Positions 23,682 through 31,571 of a DNA stretch of 37,451 nucleotides are shown one piece after another. Origin of the DNA: Actinoallomurus spadix (GTDB lineage Bacteria; Actinomycetota; Actinomycetes; Streptosporangiales; Streptosporangiaceae). The notes below the pieces were generated by a model that made no database searches, had not been told where the DNA came from, and saw only the letters and a list, made by a program, of their open reading frames with translations. The translations under genes and the position numbers were made by a program. Positions within the stretch are counted from its first letter, which is position 1. The number at the start of each line of letters is the position of its first letter. The stretch lies in assembly GCF_024055725.1 (NCBI RefSeq), contig NZ_JAMXMX010000042.1, forward strand, positions 1-37,451, written 5' to 3'.

Positions 23682-25415
23682 GTGGGCGGTTCTGAGAATT
23701 TCGCGGCGACGTTCCGGCGGAACGCCGAACGCGACCCCGCGCGTCCCGCCGTGATCCTCTCCCACGGGGGCGCCGAGGACACCCTCACGTACGGCGGGCT
23801 GGACCGGGCGGCCCGGTCGGTCGCGGCGCAGCTGCCCTGCCGGCCCGGCGACCGGGCGGTGCTCGCCTACCCGACCGGCCTGGAGTTCGTCGGCGCCTTT
23901 CTTGGCTGCCTGTACGCCGGGGTGATCCCCGTGCCGATGCCGGCCCCGGGCGGCGGGCGCAACCGCCGTGACCGGACCGAGGGGATCGTGCGGGACGCCG
24001 ATCCGTCCGTCGTGCTGACCGGGGAGGCGCTCCTGCCGTCGGTCGGCGAATGGCTGGGCGGGCGCGAGCTGGCCGGGTTCACCGTCATGGCACCGGAGAC
24101 GGACCGGCCGGAGGACGTCCCGCCGCCGGACGGCGACGAACAGGCGCCGGCGTTCCTGCAGTACACGTCGGGATCGACGAGCGACCCCAAGGGCGTCATG
24201 GTGTCGCAGGCCAACCTGGTGCACAACGTCGAACTCATGCGGCGCAGCCACGGCTGGCACCGCGACATGCGGTTCTGCAGCTGGCTGCCGGTCCACCACG
24301 ACATGGGCCTCATCGCGATGGTGCTGACGCCGCTGTTCATCGGCGCCACGGCCGTCCTGATGCCGCCCATCGACTTCCTCAAACGGCCACACCTGTGGCC
24401 GGCGCTGATCGACCGGCACCGCGCCGAGGTCGGCAGCGCGCCGAACTTCGCCTACGACCTGTGCGCCCGCAGCGTCTCCGACGAGCAGGTCGCGCGCCTG
24501 GACCTGTCCTGCTGGCGCTACGCCTGCAACGGCGCCGAGCCGATCGACGCGGACACCCTCGAGCGCTTCGCCGCGCGGTTCGCCGCCGCGGGGCTGCGGC
24601 CGGAGGCGCTGCTTCCCGGCTACGGCCTGGCCGAGGCCACCCTCTACGTCTCCGGGACGCCGGCCGACGCCCCGCCCACCGTACGGCGCGTGGCGGCCGG
24701 AGCGCTGGAGCGGGGCGGGCTCGCGCCGGCGCGCGAGGGCGAACCGGCCGTGACCGTGGTGAGCAGCGGCGTCGTCCGCGATCTCGACGTGCGGATCGTC
24801 GATCCCGGCACGTTACGTCCCCTGCCCGACGGCCGGGTCGGCGAGGTCTGGATTCGCGGGGCCAGCGTCGCCCGCGGCTACTGGCGCAGGCCCGCGGAGA
24901 CGCGCCGGACCTTCCACGCCCGGACCGCGGACGGGGAGGGCGCCTTCCTGCGCACCGGTGACCTCGCCGCCCTCCTCGACGGCGAGCTGTACATCACCGG
25001 CCGGCTCAAGGAGACGCTGATCATCCACGGCCGCAACCTGTACCCCCATGACATCGAACGCGAGGCGGCGCGGCTGGACCCCGCCTTCGGGGGCCTGCCG
25101 TGCGCGGTGTTCTCCGTGCCCGTCCCGCGCGAGGAGATCGTCCTCGTGCAGGAGCTGCGCGCCCGGCGGCTGGCCGAAGAGGACCTGCGGGCTCTCGCGG
25201 ACCTGCTGAAACGCTCGCTCGGCACCCTGCTGGACCTGCGTCTCGCCGCCGTCGCGTTCGTCCGCCGCGGTCAGATCCCGAAGACGACGAGCGGCAAGAT
25301 CCAGCGGCTGCGCACCCGTGAGCTGTTCCTGGCGGGCGCCCTGGACACCCTGTACGAGGACGTCGCCCCCGGGATCCGCGAACGCCACCGGGCCCCCATC
25401 GTCACCGCCGGATGA
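23682..25415 (+). CDS. Fatty acyl-AMP ligase (FAAL)
   Basis: 577 residues from GTG 23682 (GGGAGAGAA upstream). ANL-superfamily motifs: YTSGSTSDPKGVMVS (P-loop, from Tyr161), SWLPVHHDMGLI, GYGLAEATLYVSG, RTGDLAALLDGELYITGRLKETLIIHGRN and the C-terminal Lys539 in KTTSGKIQR. SWLPxxHDMGLI and the extra segment after TLYVSG are typical of FAALs, which make acyl-adenylates for transfer to an ACP rather than to CoA. The likely acceptor is the ACP at 28855. The gene contains one TTA leucine codon (24813-24815, codon 378), rare in such genomes and a known point of bldA control in Streptomyces. It is the first gene of unit 2. Confidence 0.92.
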   Translation: MGGSENFAATFRRNAERDPARPAVILSHGGAEDTLTYGGLDRAARSVAAQLPCRPGDRAVLAYPTGLEFVGAFLGCLYAGVIPVPMPAPGGGRNRRDRTEGIVRDADPSVVLTGEALLPSVGEWLGGRELAGFTVMAPETDRPEDVPPPDGDEQAPAFLQYTSGSTSDPKGVMVSQANLVHNVELMRRSHGWHRDMRFCSWLPVHHDMGLIAMVLTPLFIGATAVLMPPIDFLKRPHLWPALIDRHRAEVGSAPNFAYDLCARSVSDEQVARLDLSCWRYACNGAEPIDADTLERFAARFAAAGLRPEALLPGYGLAEATLYVSGTPADAPPTVRRVAAGALERGGLAPAREGEPAVTVVSSGVVRDLDVRIVDPGTLRPLPDGRVGEVWIRGASVARGYWRRPAETRRTFHARTADGEGAFLRTGDLAALLDGELYITGRLKETLIIHGRNLYPHDIEREAARLDPAFGGLPCAVFSVPVPREEIVLVQELRARRLAEEDLRALADLLKRSLGTLLDLRLAAVAFVRRGQIPKTTSGKIQRLRTRELFLAGALDTLYEDVAPGIRERHRAPIVTAG

Positions 25416-25424
25416 GGAGTCGCC

Positions 25425-27167
25425 GTGCGCCGACCACCGACCTACGCCCCCTACGCGCTGACCGAGCGGCTCGAGCGGCGGTTCGGCGACCCGAACGACG
25501 CCTCTCGCGCCTTCTCGCTGGCGCGCTGCGCCGAGCTGGACGAGCGGGAGGAGTTCCCGGCCGGCGTCTGCCGCGACCTGGACGACGCGGGCGTCCCCGG
25601 CTACTACGTGCCCGCGCGCCACGGCGGATCCGTGCACACCTACGAGGACACCCTGCAGGTCGTGCGCCTGCTCGCGCGCCGGGACCTCACCGTGGCGATC
25701 GCGCACGGCAAGACCTTCCTCGGCGCGGTCTCGGCGTGGGTGGGCGCGGAGCCCGCGCAGGCCCGCGCGCTCGGCGAGGCGGTGGCGGCCGGGCAGGTCG
25801 TGGCCTGGGGCCTGACCGAGCGCGCGCACGGCGGCGACCTGCTGGCCGGCGAGGTCGCGGCCGAGCCGTCCGGCGCCGGGTACCGCGTCACGGGCGAGAA
25901 ATGGCTGATCAACAACGCCACGCGGGCGCACGTCATCTGCCTGCTCGCCCGCACCGACCCCGAAGGCGGCGCGCGCGGCTTCAGTCTCCTGCTGGTGGAC
26001 AAGACGCGGTTGCCGGGGGACGCCTACCGCTGCCTGCCCGCGGTCCGCACCGACGGCATCCGCGGCGCGGACATCAGCGGAATCGCGTTCGACGGCGCGT
26101 GCGTACCCGCCGACGCGATGATCGGAGCGCCCGGCGCCGGACTGGAGATCGTCCTCAAGGGCCTCCAGCTCACCCGGACGCTGTGCGCCGCGCTGTCGCT
26201 CGGCGCGGCCGACCGGGCGCTGCGGACCGCGCTCGGTTTCGCCCTGCGGCACCGCCTGTACGGGCGGACCGTCGCCGAGCTGCCGCACGCCGCGCGGACG
26301 CTCACCGAAGCGTACGCGGACCTGCTCACCCTCGAGGTGACCGGCCTGGTGACGGCCCGCGGCATCCACACGCTGCCGGGAGAGCTGAGCGTCACCTCCG
26401 CCGTCGTCAAGTACGCCGCGCCGACGATCGTCGACGACCTCATCACCCGGCTCGGCCAGGTGCTCGGCGCGCGGGCGTTCCTCACGGGCACGGACGGCTG
26501 CGGCGTCTTCCAGAAGGTCCAGCGCGACCACCGGATCGTCGGGATCTTCGACGGCAGCACGCTGGTCAACCTCAACTCCCTGATCAACCAGTTCCCGGCA
26601 CTGGTCCGCGGCCACCGGCGCGGACTCGTCGACGACGCCGGCCTGGCCGGCGCCGTGACCCTCACCGGGCCGCCGCCGCCGTTCGATCCGGCGGGGCTGA
26701 GGCTGGCCGCGCGCGGAGGCAGCAGTCTCGTCCAGAGCCTTCCCGCGCTGACGCACACCGCCGAGGGCGTCGCGCCGCCCTCCGTGGTGCGGCGGCTCAA
26801 GGAGCTTCAAGAGATCGTCACCGGCCTGCACGACGCCATGGCCGGGCAGCGGCCGTCGGCACGGGACGTGCCGGTGGAGGCGTTCGACCTGGCGCATCGA
26901 TACGCCCTGTGCTTCGTCGCCGCCGCCTGCGCGCACCTGTGGCTGCGCAACCACGAGGCGATGGCCGGGGGAGAGACCGCCGGGCTCTGGCGGGAGGCGC
27001 TGTGGCTCGACGCCTGCCTCGCGCGGCTGCTCGGACGGCTGCGCGGCGGTGACGCCGGGGAGGACGAGGAGGTCTTCGAGCATCTCATGCCGCACCTGGT
27101 CGAGCAGTACCGCGGCGGGCGGCTGTTCTCCCCGTTGCCCTGCCGGCTCGCCGAGGAGGCCCGATGA
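25425..27167 (+). CDS. Acyl-CoA/ACP dehydrogenase-like flavoprotein 1
   Basis: 580 residues from GTG 25425 (GAGGAG about 5 nt upstream), about 200 longer than ordinary acyl-CoA dehydrogenases. Recognisable parts are WGLTERAHGGDLLAGEV and GEKWLINNATRAHVICLLART (flavin and substrate loops), RLYGRTVAELPHAARTLTEAYADL, and RDHRIVGIFDGSTLVNLNSLI. In the last, the usual catalytic Glu of the YEGT motif is replaced by Asp376. A C-terminal helical extension of about 170 residues follows. Similar large flavoproteins accompany acyl-AMP ligases in lipopeptide clusters of the ramoplanin/enduracidin and friulimicin kinds and desaturate the ACP-bound fatty acid. Desaturation or oxidation is the expected role. 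The stop overlaps the next gene (ATGA). Confidence 0.87.
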   Translation: MRRPPTYAPYALTERLERRFGDPNDASRAFSLARCAELDEREEFPAGVCRDLDDAGVPGYYVPARHGGSVHTYEDTLQVVRLLARRDLTVAIAHGKTFLGAVSAWVGAEPAQARALGEAVAAGQVVAWGLTERAHGGDLLAGEVAAEPSGAGYRVTGEKWLINNATRAHVICLLARTDPEGGARGFSLLLVDKTRLPGDAYRCLPAVRTDGIRGADISGIAFDGACVPADAMIGAPGAGLEIVLKGLQLTRTLCAALSLGAADRALRTALGFALRHRLYGRTVAELPHAARTLTEAYADLLTLEVTGLVTARGIHTLPGELSVTSAVVKYAAPTIVDDLITRLGQVLGARAFLTGTDGCGVFQKVQRDHRIVGIFDGSTLVNLNSLINQFPALVRGHRRGLVDDAGLAGAVTLTGPPPPFDPAGLRLAARGGSSLVQSLPALTHTAEGVAPPSVVRRLKELQEIVTGLHDAMAGQRPSARDVPVEAFDLAHRYALCFVAAACAHLWLRNHEAMAGGETAGLWREALWLDACLARLLGRLRGGDAGEDEEVFEHLMPHLVEQYRGGRLFSPLPCRLAEEAR

Positions 27168-28834
27168 CGGACACGCTGGAGGCACTGCTCGGTGACCCGG
27201 CGGACCCCGGGAACCCCCTTGGCCACGACGCCGTCGTCGCCGCGGACGAACGCGGCGAACTCCTCGCGGCGGGTGAGGCGATGCTCGACGGGTACGGGCT
27301 GAACGCCGAGTTCGTGCCGGCCGAGCTGGGCGGGAGGTTCCGGCAGGCCGACGAGATGGCCCGCGTCGTCCGGGCGGTGTTCCGGCGCGACTGCAGCCTC
27401 GGTCTCGGCTACGGAGTCACGAGCTTCATCGCCGCCGTTCCCGTCTGGACGTCCGGCGACCCCGGCCAGCGGCGCCGGCTGGCGGACCTGCTGATGCGCA
27501 ACGGCCGCGCGGCGGCGGGCTACACCGAACTGGCGCACGGCAACGACTTCACCCGCAACGAGCTGACCGCCCGGCGCGACGGAGCGTCCCTGATCCTGGA
27601 CGGGCGGAAGGAGCTGGTCAACAACGTGGCGCGGGCGGACGCGGTCGTGCTCTTCGCCCGTACCGCCGAGGAGGCCGGCAGCCGCAGTCACTCGCACGTC
27701 CTGGTCGACCTGACCGCGCTGCCCGCCGGCCGGCGCCGCCACCTGCCCCGGTTCCGCACGGCCGGGGTGCGCGGCTGCCTGCTCGGCGGCGTCGAGTTCC
27801 GGGACTGCCCGGTGCCCGCCGACGGCGTGGTCGGCCCGTACGGCGGGGCCATGGAGACCGTGCTGACGGCCTTCCAGGTGACCCGGGGCGTGCTGCCGGG
27901 AGTCGTGATCGGTGCGCTGGACACCCAGCTCCGCGTGGTCCTGGACTTCGCCCGCGGGCGCACGCTGTACGGCCGGTCCGTGGCCGACCTGCCGCACGCC
28001 CGCGCGACCATCACCGGCGTCTTCCTCGACCTGCTCGTCGCGGACTGCCTGTCCACGGTGGTCGCGCGTGCTCTGCACGTCCTGCCGGGGGAGACCAGCG
28101 TGTCGACCGCGGCCGTCAAGTACCTGGTCCCCAGGCTCCTGCACGACGGCGCGTACCGGCTCTCCACGGTGCTGGGCGCCCGGTCGTACCTGCGGGAGGG
28201 CCCCTACGGGATCTTCCAGAAGAACATGCGCGACATCCCCCTGGTGACGTTCGCGCACGCCAACGCCGCCGTCTGCCAGGCAACGATGCTCCCGCAGCTG
28301 CCGCGGCTGGCGCGCCGCAGCTGGCTCGAGGCCGAGCCTCCTCCGGCCGCGCTGTTCCGGCTCGGCGACCCCCTCCCGCCGCTGGAGTACGGCGCCCTGC
28401 GGCCCAGCGCGCGCGGGGCCGACAGCCTGACCGCCGCGCTCGCCTCCCTCGCTGAGGCCCCGGACCTGGCGGATCTCGCGTCGCTGTTCACCGGGGAACT
28501 GCGGTCGCTCAGGCGCCGATGCCTGGACCTGCCGCCGGGGGACCGGACGGTCACGGCCCGGCGCTCGGCCTTCGACCTGACCGACCGGTACGCGACCGTG
28601 CTCGCCGCGGCGGCCTGCGCCGGCGTCTGGCGGCACGCCGACGGTGGGTTCCTCGGGGACACCGTCTGGCTCACCGGAGCGCTGTGGCGTCTCGCCGGAC
28701 GCCTCGGCAGGAGCCCCGGACCGCTGCCGGACGGGCTGGAGCGGCGCCTCTTCACCGACCTCCTCGCCCGGCACGACGGCGACCGGACCTTCGACCTCGA
28801 CCGGCGACGGCTCGCCGGCCGACACGTCCCGTGA
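27164..28834 (+). CDS. Acyl-CoA/ACP dehydrogenase-like flavoprotein 2
   Basis: 556 residues, paralogous to its neighbour and of the same length class. Shared landmarks are GYTELAHGNDFTRNELTARR, DGRKELVNNVARADAVVLFART, RTLYGRSVADLPHARATITGVFLDLL and GARSYLREGPYGIFQKNMRDIPLVTFAHANAAV. In the last segment the catalytic-base position of the family is occupied by His365 instead of Glu, so it may be a partner subunit, use another base, or act on an already unsaturated chain. It is coupled by ATGA to flavoprotein 1, which suggests the two proteins work together (heteromer or sequential steps). It would act on the acyl group carried by the ACP encoded next. Confidence 0.85.
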   Translation: MTDTLEALLGDPADPGNPLGHDAVVAADERGELLAAGEAMLDGYGLNAEFVPAELGGRFRQADEMARVVRAVFRRDCSLGLGYGVTSFIAAVPVWTSGDPGQRRRLADLLMRNGRAAAGYTELAHGNDFTRNELTARRDGASLILDGRKELVNNVARADAVVLFARTAEEAGSRSHSHVLVDLTALPAGRRRHLPRFRTAGVRGCLLGGVEFRDCPVPADGVVGPYGGAMETVLTAFQVTRGVLPGVVIGALDTQLRVVLDFARGRTLYGRSVADLPHARATITGVFLDLLVADCLSTVVARALHVLPGETSVSTAAVKYLVPRLLHDGAYRLSTVLGARSYLREGPYGIFQKNMRDIPLVTFAHANAAVCQATMLPQLPRLARRSWLEAEPPPAALFRLGDPLPPLEYGALRPSARGADSLTAALASLAEAPDLADLASLFTGELRSLRRRCLDLPPGDRTVTARRSAFDLTDRYATVLAAAACAGVWRHADGGFLGDTVWLTGALWRLAGRLGRSPGPLPDGLERRLFTDLLARHDGDRTFDLDRRRLAGRHVP

Positions 28835-28854
28835 TCTCACAGAAAGTAGCGGAC

Positions 28855-29115
28855 ATGCCGGAGATGAGCATCGACACGTCGGCGGACGCGATCCGCGCCT
28901 GGTTGATCGAACGCGTCGCGTTCTACGCCGAGCGCCGCCCGGACGAGATCGCGACGGACACGCGCCTCGTCGAGCTGGGACTGGACTCGGTCTACGCGCT
29001 GACCCTCGGCGGCGACATCGAGGACCGGTTCGGTGTCGAGGTCGAGGCGACGCTGGGCTGGGATCACCCGACCATCGACGCGATCACCGCCTACCTGGTC
29101 GCGGAGCTGGGCTGA
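28855..29115 (+). CDS. Acyl carrier protein 3 (lipid-loading ACP)
   Basis: 86 residues from ATG 28855. Phosphopantetheine Ser45 sits in LVELGLDSVYALTLGGDIEDRFG, closer to PCP/ACP domains of lipopeptide and FAAL systems than to the DADSL/EVDSL type of ACP-1 and ACP-2. A GTG at 28831 overlapping the previous stop is an alternative start (8 residues longer). Its place between the flavoproteins and the free-standing condensation gene makes it the likely acceptor from the acyl-AMP ligase, the carrier on which the chain is oxidised, and the donor to the condensation domain. Overlap TGATG with the next gene. Confidence 0.88.
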   Translation: MPEMSIDTSADAIRAWLIERVAFYAERRPDEIATDTRLVELGLDSVYALTLGGDIEDRFGVEVEATLGWDHPTIDAITAYLVAELG

Positions 29116-30479
29116 TGGACGACCTTCGGCGGCTCTCGGCGGGCCAGGACGCCATGTGGCATCTCCACCGGCTGGCCCCGGACCGCGCGGCGTACAACAT
29201 CACGCTGGCGGTCCGCGTCCGTACCCCGCTCGAACCGGACCTGCTGCACCGGGCGGTGGCGGCGCTCGCGGCCCGGCACGACCTGCTGCGCTCGGTGTTC
29301 ACCGAGATCGACGGCGTGCCCTGGCGCGTCGTCCGCGCTCCGGCCATGGTCCGGCTGGAGGTCCGGGAGATGGCCGGCGCGGACGACGACGCGGTGGCCG
29401 CCGCGGCCCGCGACGTCGGGAGGACGCCGTTCCGGCTGGCCGAGGGCGCCGTCCGCCTCGTGCTCCTGCGCCGCCGCCACGACGACGCGGTGCTGGTCGT
29501 GGTCGCCCACCACATCATCTCCGACCGCACGTCGCAGTGGCTGCTGATGCGCGACCTGCTCGACGCCTACCGCGGGCTGCTGACGGCCGGCGAACCCGCC
29601 TGGTCCGAACTGGACCGGGCCTTCGACGACCACGTCGAGGACGAACGCCGTCTCCTGGCGTCTCCGCGCGGTCCGGAACTGGCGGAGCGCTGGCGGCGGA
29701 TCTGCGCGGACGCGCCCGCCGCGGAGCTCCCCGCCGACCGGCCGCGCCCCGAGCGCCAGGGCTTCACCGGAGCGACCGTCCAGCGCAGGTTCCCCGACGC
29801 CCTGCACGGCCGCCTGCGCCCGGCGGCCGACGCGCTCGGCGTCACGCCCTTCGCCCTGGTGCTGGGGGCCTTCGAGACGGTACTGCACCGGTACACCGGC
29901 CACGATCGTTTCCTCATCGGCTGCCCGGCCTCGATCCGGTTCCGGCGCGGCATGCGGGACGTCGTCGGTTACCTCGTCAACACCCTGGTGCTGCGCGCCC
30001 GGCTGAGCCCGGCGACCACGCTCGGCGAGGCGGCCGTGTCGGCGTACCGGCAGACGGCGACGGCGATGGCCGCCGCGCGGTACCCGACCGTGCTGCTGCC
30101 CCGCCCGGAGGACCGCGCCCGGCTGTTCCACATCGCCGTGACCATGGTGACCGCCAACCGCATGGAACCCCTCCTCGACCTGCTCGACGGCGGGCTCGAC
30201 TACGGCGGCCTGCGCCTGGAGCTGGTGGACGTACCGCACATGGAGGGCCAGCTCGACCTGTCGGTCGAGCTGCGGGAGAGCCGTGGGGCGCTGACGGTGA
30301 CGTTCCGCTACGACGTCGACCTGTTCGACGCGGTGACGATCGAGCGGCTGGCCGATCACCTCGTCACGGTGACCGAGGCGGCCGTCGCCGACCCCGGTAC
30401 TCCGGTGTCCGGCGTGTCCCTGGGAGACGAGACCGACCTGGAACGGCTGCTGGCGATGGGAACCGGTCCCACCAGATGA
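29115..30479 (+). CDS. Free-standing NRPS condensation domain (putative lipoinitiation)
   Basis: 454 residues, a single C domain with no A, T or TE. It begins RLSAGQDAMWHLHRLAPDRAAYNI (C1/C2 region), then AALAARHDLLRSVFTEIDG, the catalytic motif HHIISDR (His132-His133...Asp137) and later DRFLIGCPASIRFRRGMRDVVGYLVNTLVLR. The final Gly of HHxxxDG is Arg138. The second His and the Asp are kept, so activity is plausible. As the downstream NRPS starts with an A domain, this protein probably joins the ACP-3-bound acyl chain to the first NRPS-bound amino acid in trans. It starts one base inside the ACP-3 stop. Confidence 0.88.
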   Translation: MDDLRRLSAGQDAMWHLHRLAPDRAAYNITLAVRVRTPLEPDLLHRAVAALAARHDLLRSVFTEIDGVPWRVVRAPAMVRLEVREMAGADDDAVAAAARDVGRTPFRLAEGAVRLVLLRRRHDDAVLVVVAHHIISDRTSQWLLMRDLLDAYRGLLTAGEPAWSELDRAFDDHVEDERRLLASPRGPELAERWRRICADAPAAELPADRPRPERQGFTGATVQRRFPDALHGRLRPAADALGVTPFALVLGAFETVLHRYTGHDRFLIGCPASIRFRRGMRDVVGYLVNTLVLRARLSPATTLGEAAVSAYRQTATAMAAARYPTVLLPRPEDRARLFHIAVTMVTANRMEPLLDLLDGGLDYGGLRLELVDVPHMEGQLDLSVELRESRGALTVTFRYDVDLFDAVTIERLADHLVTVTEAAVADPGTPVSGVSLGDETDLERLLAMGTGPTR

Positions 30480-30495
30480 CGGAGAGTGGACAATC

Positions 30496-31470
30496 ATGAT
30501 CAGTGCGGCCGTCGATGACTGCCCGACCATCACCCTGACCAAGACGGAACGCGACGATCTGGCGTCCGTCGCCGCGCGCGCCGCGGCGACCCCGCCGCGT
30601 CTCGTCGACGACTCCGGCTGGGTCGCCACCGCCCGGGCCCTGTCCTGCCGGCTCCCGCCGAGGCTGAACGAAGAGCTCCGGAGGTTCCGCCATGACCCGG
30701 GCCCGGACGGACTCATCCTCGTGCGGAACCTGCCGGTCGACGACGTGCTGCGCGCCACGCCGTCGACGCCCGGATCGGTCGAGCGGACGGCGACCAGAGA
30801 GGCGGCGGCACAGGTGCTCATCACGCTGCAGCTCGGCGAGGTCGTGGCGTTCCGCAACGAGAAGGCCGGCGCGCTGGTTCAGAACGTCGTGCCCGTGCCC
30901 GCGCACGAGCGGCAGCAGAGCAACGCGGGATCGACCCGGCTCGAGATGCACGTGGAGAACGCGTTCCACCCCCACCGCCCGGATCTCGTCGCGCTGATGT
31001 GCCTGCGCAACGACCACGAGAACCGGGCCGGGCTGCGCATCGCGTCGATCCGGCGCGCGGCGGTCCTGCTCCCCGGCCTCGTCCGCCGCGTGCTCGCCGA
31101 GCCGCGCTTCGTCACCGAGCCGCCACCGTCGTTCGGCGGCGCGGACGGCGAGGCCCCGGCGCACCCGGTGCTCGCCGGCGCGCCCGACGACCCGGACGTC
31201 CGGGTCGATTTCAGCGCCACGCGCCCCCTGGACGACGACGCCGGCCGTGCCCTGGAGACGCTGCGGGAGGCCTTCGACCAGGTGGCCCGCACGATCGTGC
31301 TCACGCCCGGCGACCTGGCCCTGGTCGACAACCGGCTGGCCATCCACGGGCGTACCGCCTTCACTCCGCGTTATGACGGCAACGACCGTTGGCTGTACCG
31401 CACCTTCGTCCACCTGAACCATCGCGTCTCCCGCGCGTCACGCACCGGCAACGGCAATGTTCTGGATTGA
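30496..31470 (+). CDS. Fe(II)/2-oxoglutarate-dependent oxygenase, AsnO/VioC (clavaminate synthase-like) type
   Basis: 324 residues from ATG 30496 (GGAGAG upstream). Iron ligands are visible as His152-x-Glu154 (LEMHVENAFHPHRPD) and the distal His284 (LVDNRLAIHGR), with an Arg further on (DRWLYRTFVHLNHRVSR) to hold 2-oxoglutarate. The HxE rather than HxD triad is typical of AsnO and VioC, which hydroxylate the beta-carbon of free Asn or Arg before NRPS incorporation. A beta-hydroxylated amino acid building block is expected; the substrate cannot be read from sequence. Last gene of unit 2. Confidence 0.87.
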   Translation: MISAAVDDCPTITLTKTERDDLASVAARAAATPPRLVDDSGWVATARALSCRLPPRLNEELRRFRHDPGPDGLILVRNLPVDDVLRATPSTPGSVERTATREAAAQVLITLQLGEVVAFRNEKAGALVQNVVPVPAHERQQSNAGSTRLEMHVENAFHPHRPDLVALMCLRNDHENRAGLRIASIRRAAVLLPGLVRRVLAEPRFVTEPPPSFGGADGEAPAHPVLAGAPDDPDVRVDFSATRPLDDDAGRALETLREAFDQVARTIVLTPGDLALVDNRLAIHGRTAFTPRYDGNDRWLYRTFVHLNHRVSRASRTGNGNVLD

Positions 31471-31475
31471 CCCCG

Positions 31476-31498
31476 GTATAGGGGAGATATAGCGCCCC
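31476..31498 (+). promoter_or_regulatory. Cluster element, copy 3
   Basis: GTATAGGGGAGATATAGCGC plus CCC, beginning 6 bp after the stop of the oxygenase gene and ending 73 bp before the sbnA GTG. TATAG pentamers again lie 11 bp apart. It differs from copy 1 at four positions: the first base, one spacer base and two in the 3' GC tail. It defines the start of unit 3. Confidence 0.72.
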
Positions 31499-31571
31499 CA
31501 CGCATCATCAGATGTGCTGGCGCGGGCGCGAATCGGCGCACTGCCCCGAGGTTATCGACGAAAGGGAACCC

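Noticed and set aside
24813-27185. Long minus-strand frame (790 codons) across the FAAL and flavoprotein 1 genes
   Set aside because: It is antisense to two well-supported genes, has no recognisable domain and a low-complexity Gln/Arg/Gly composition.
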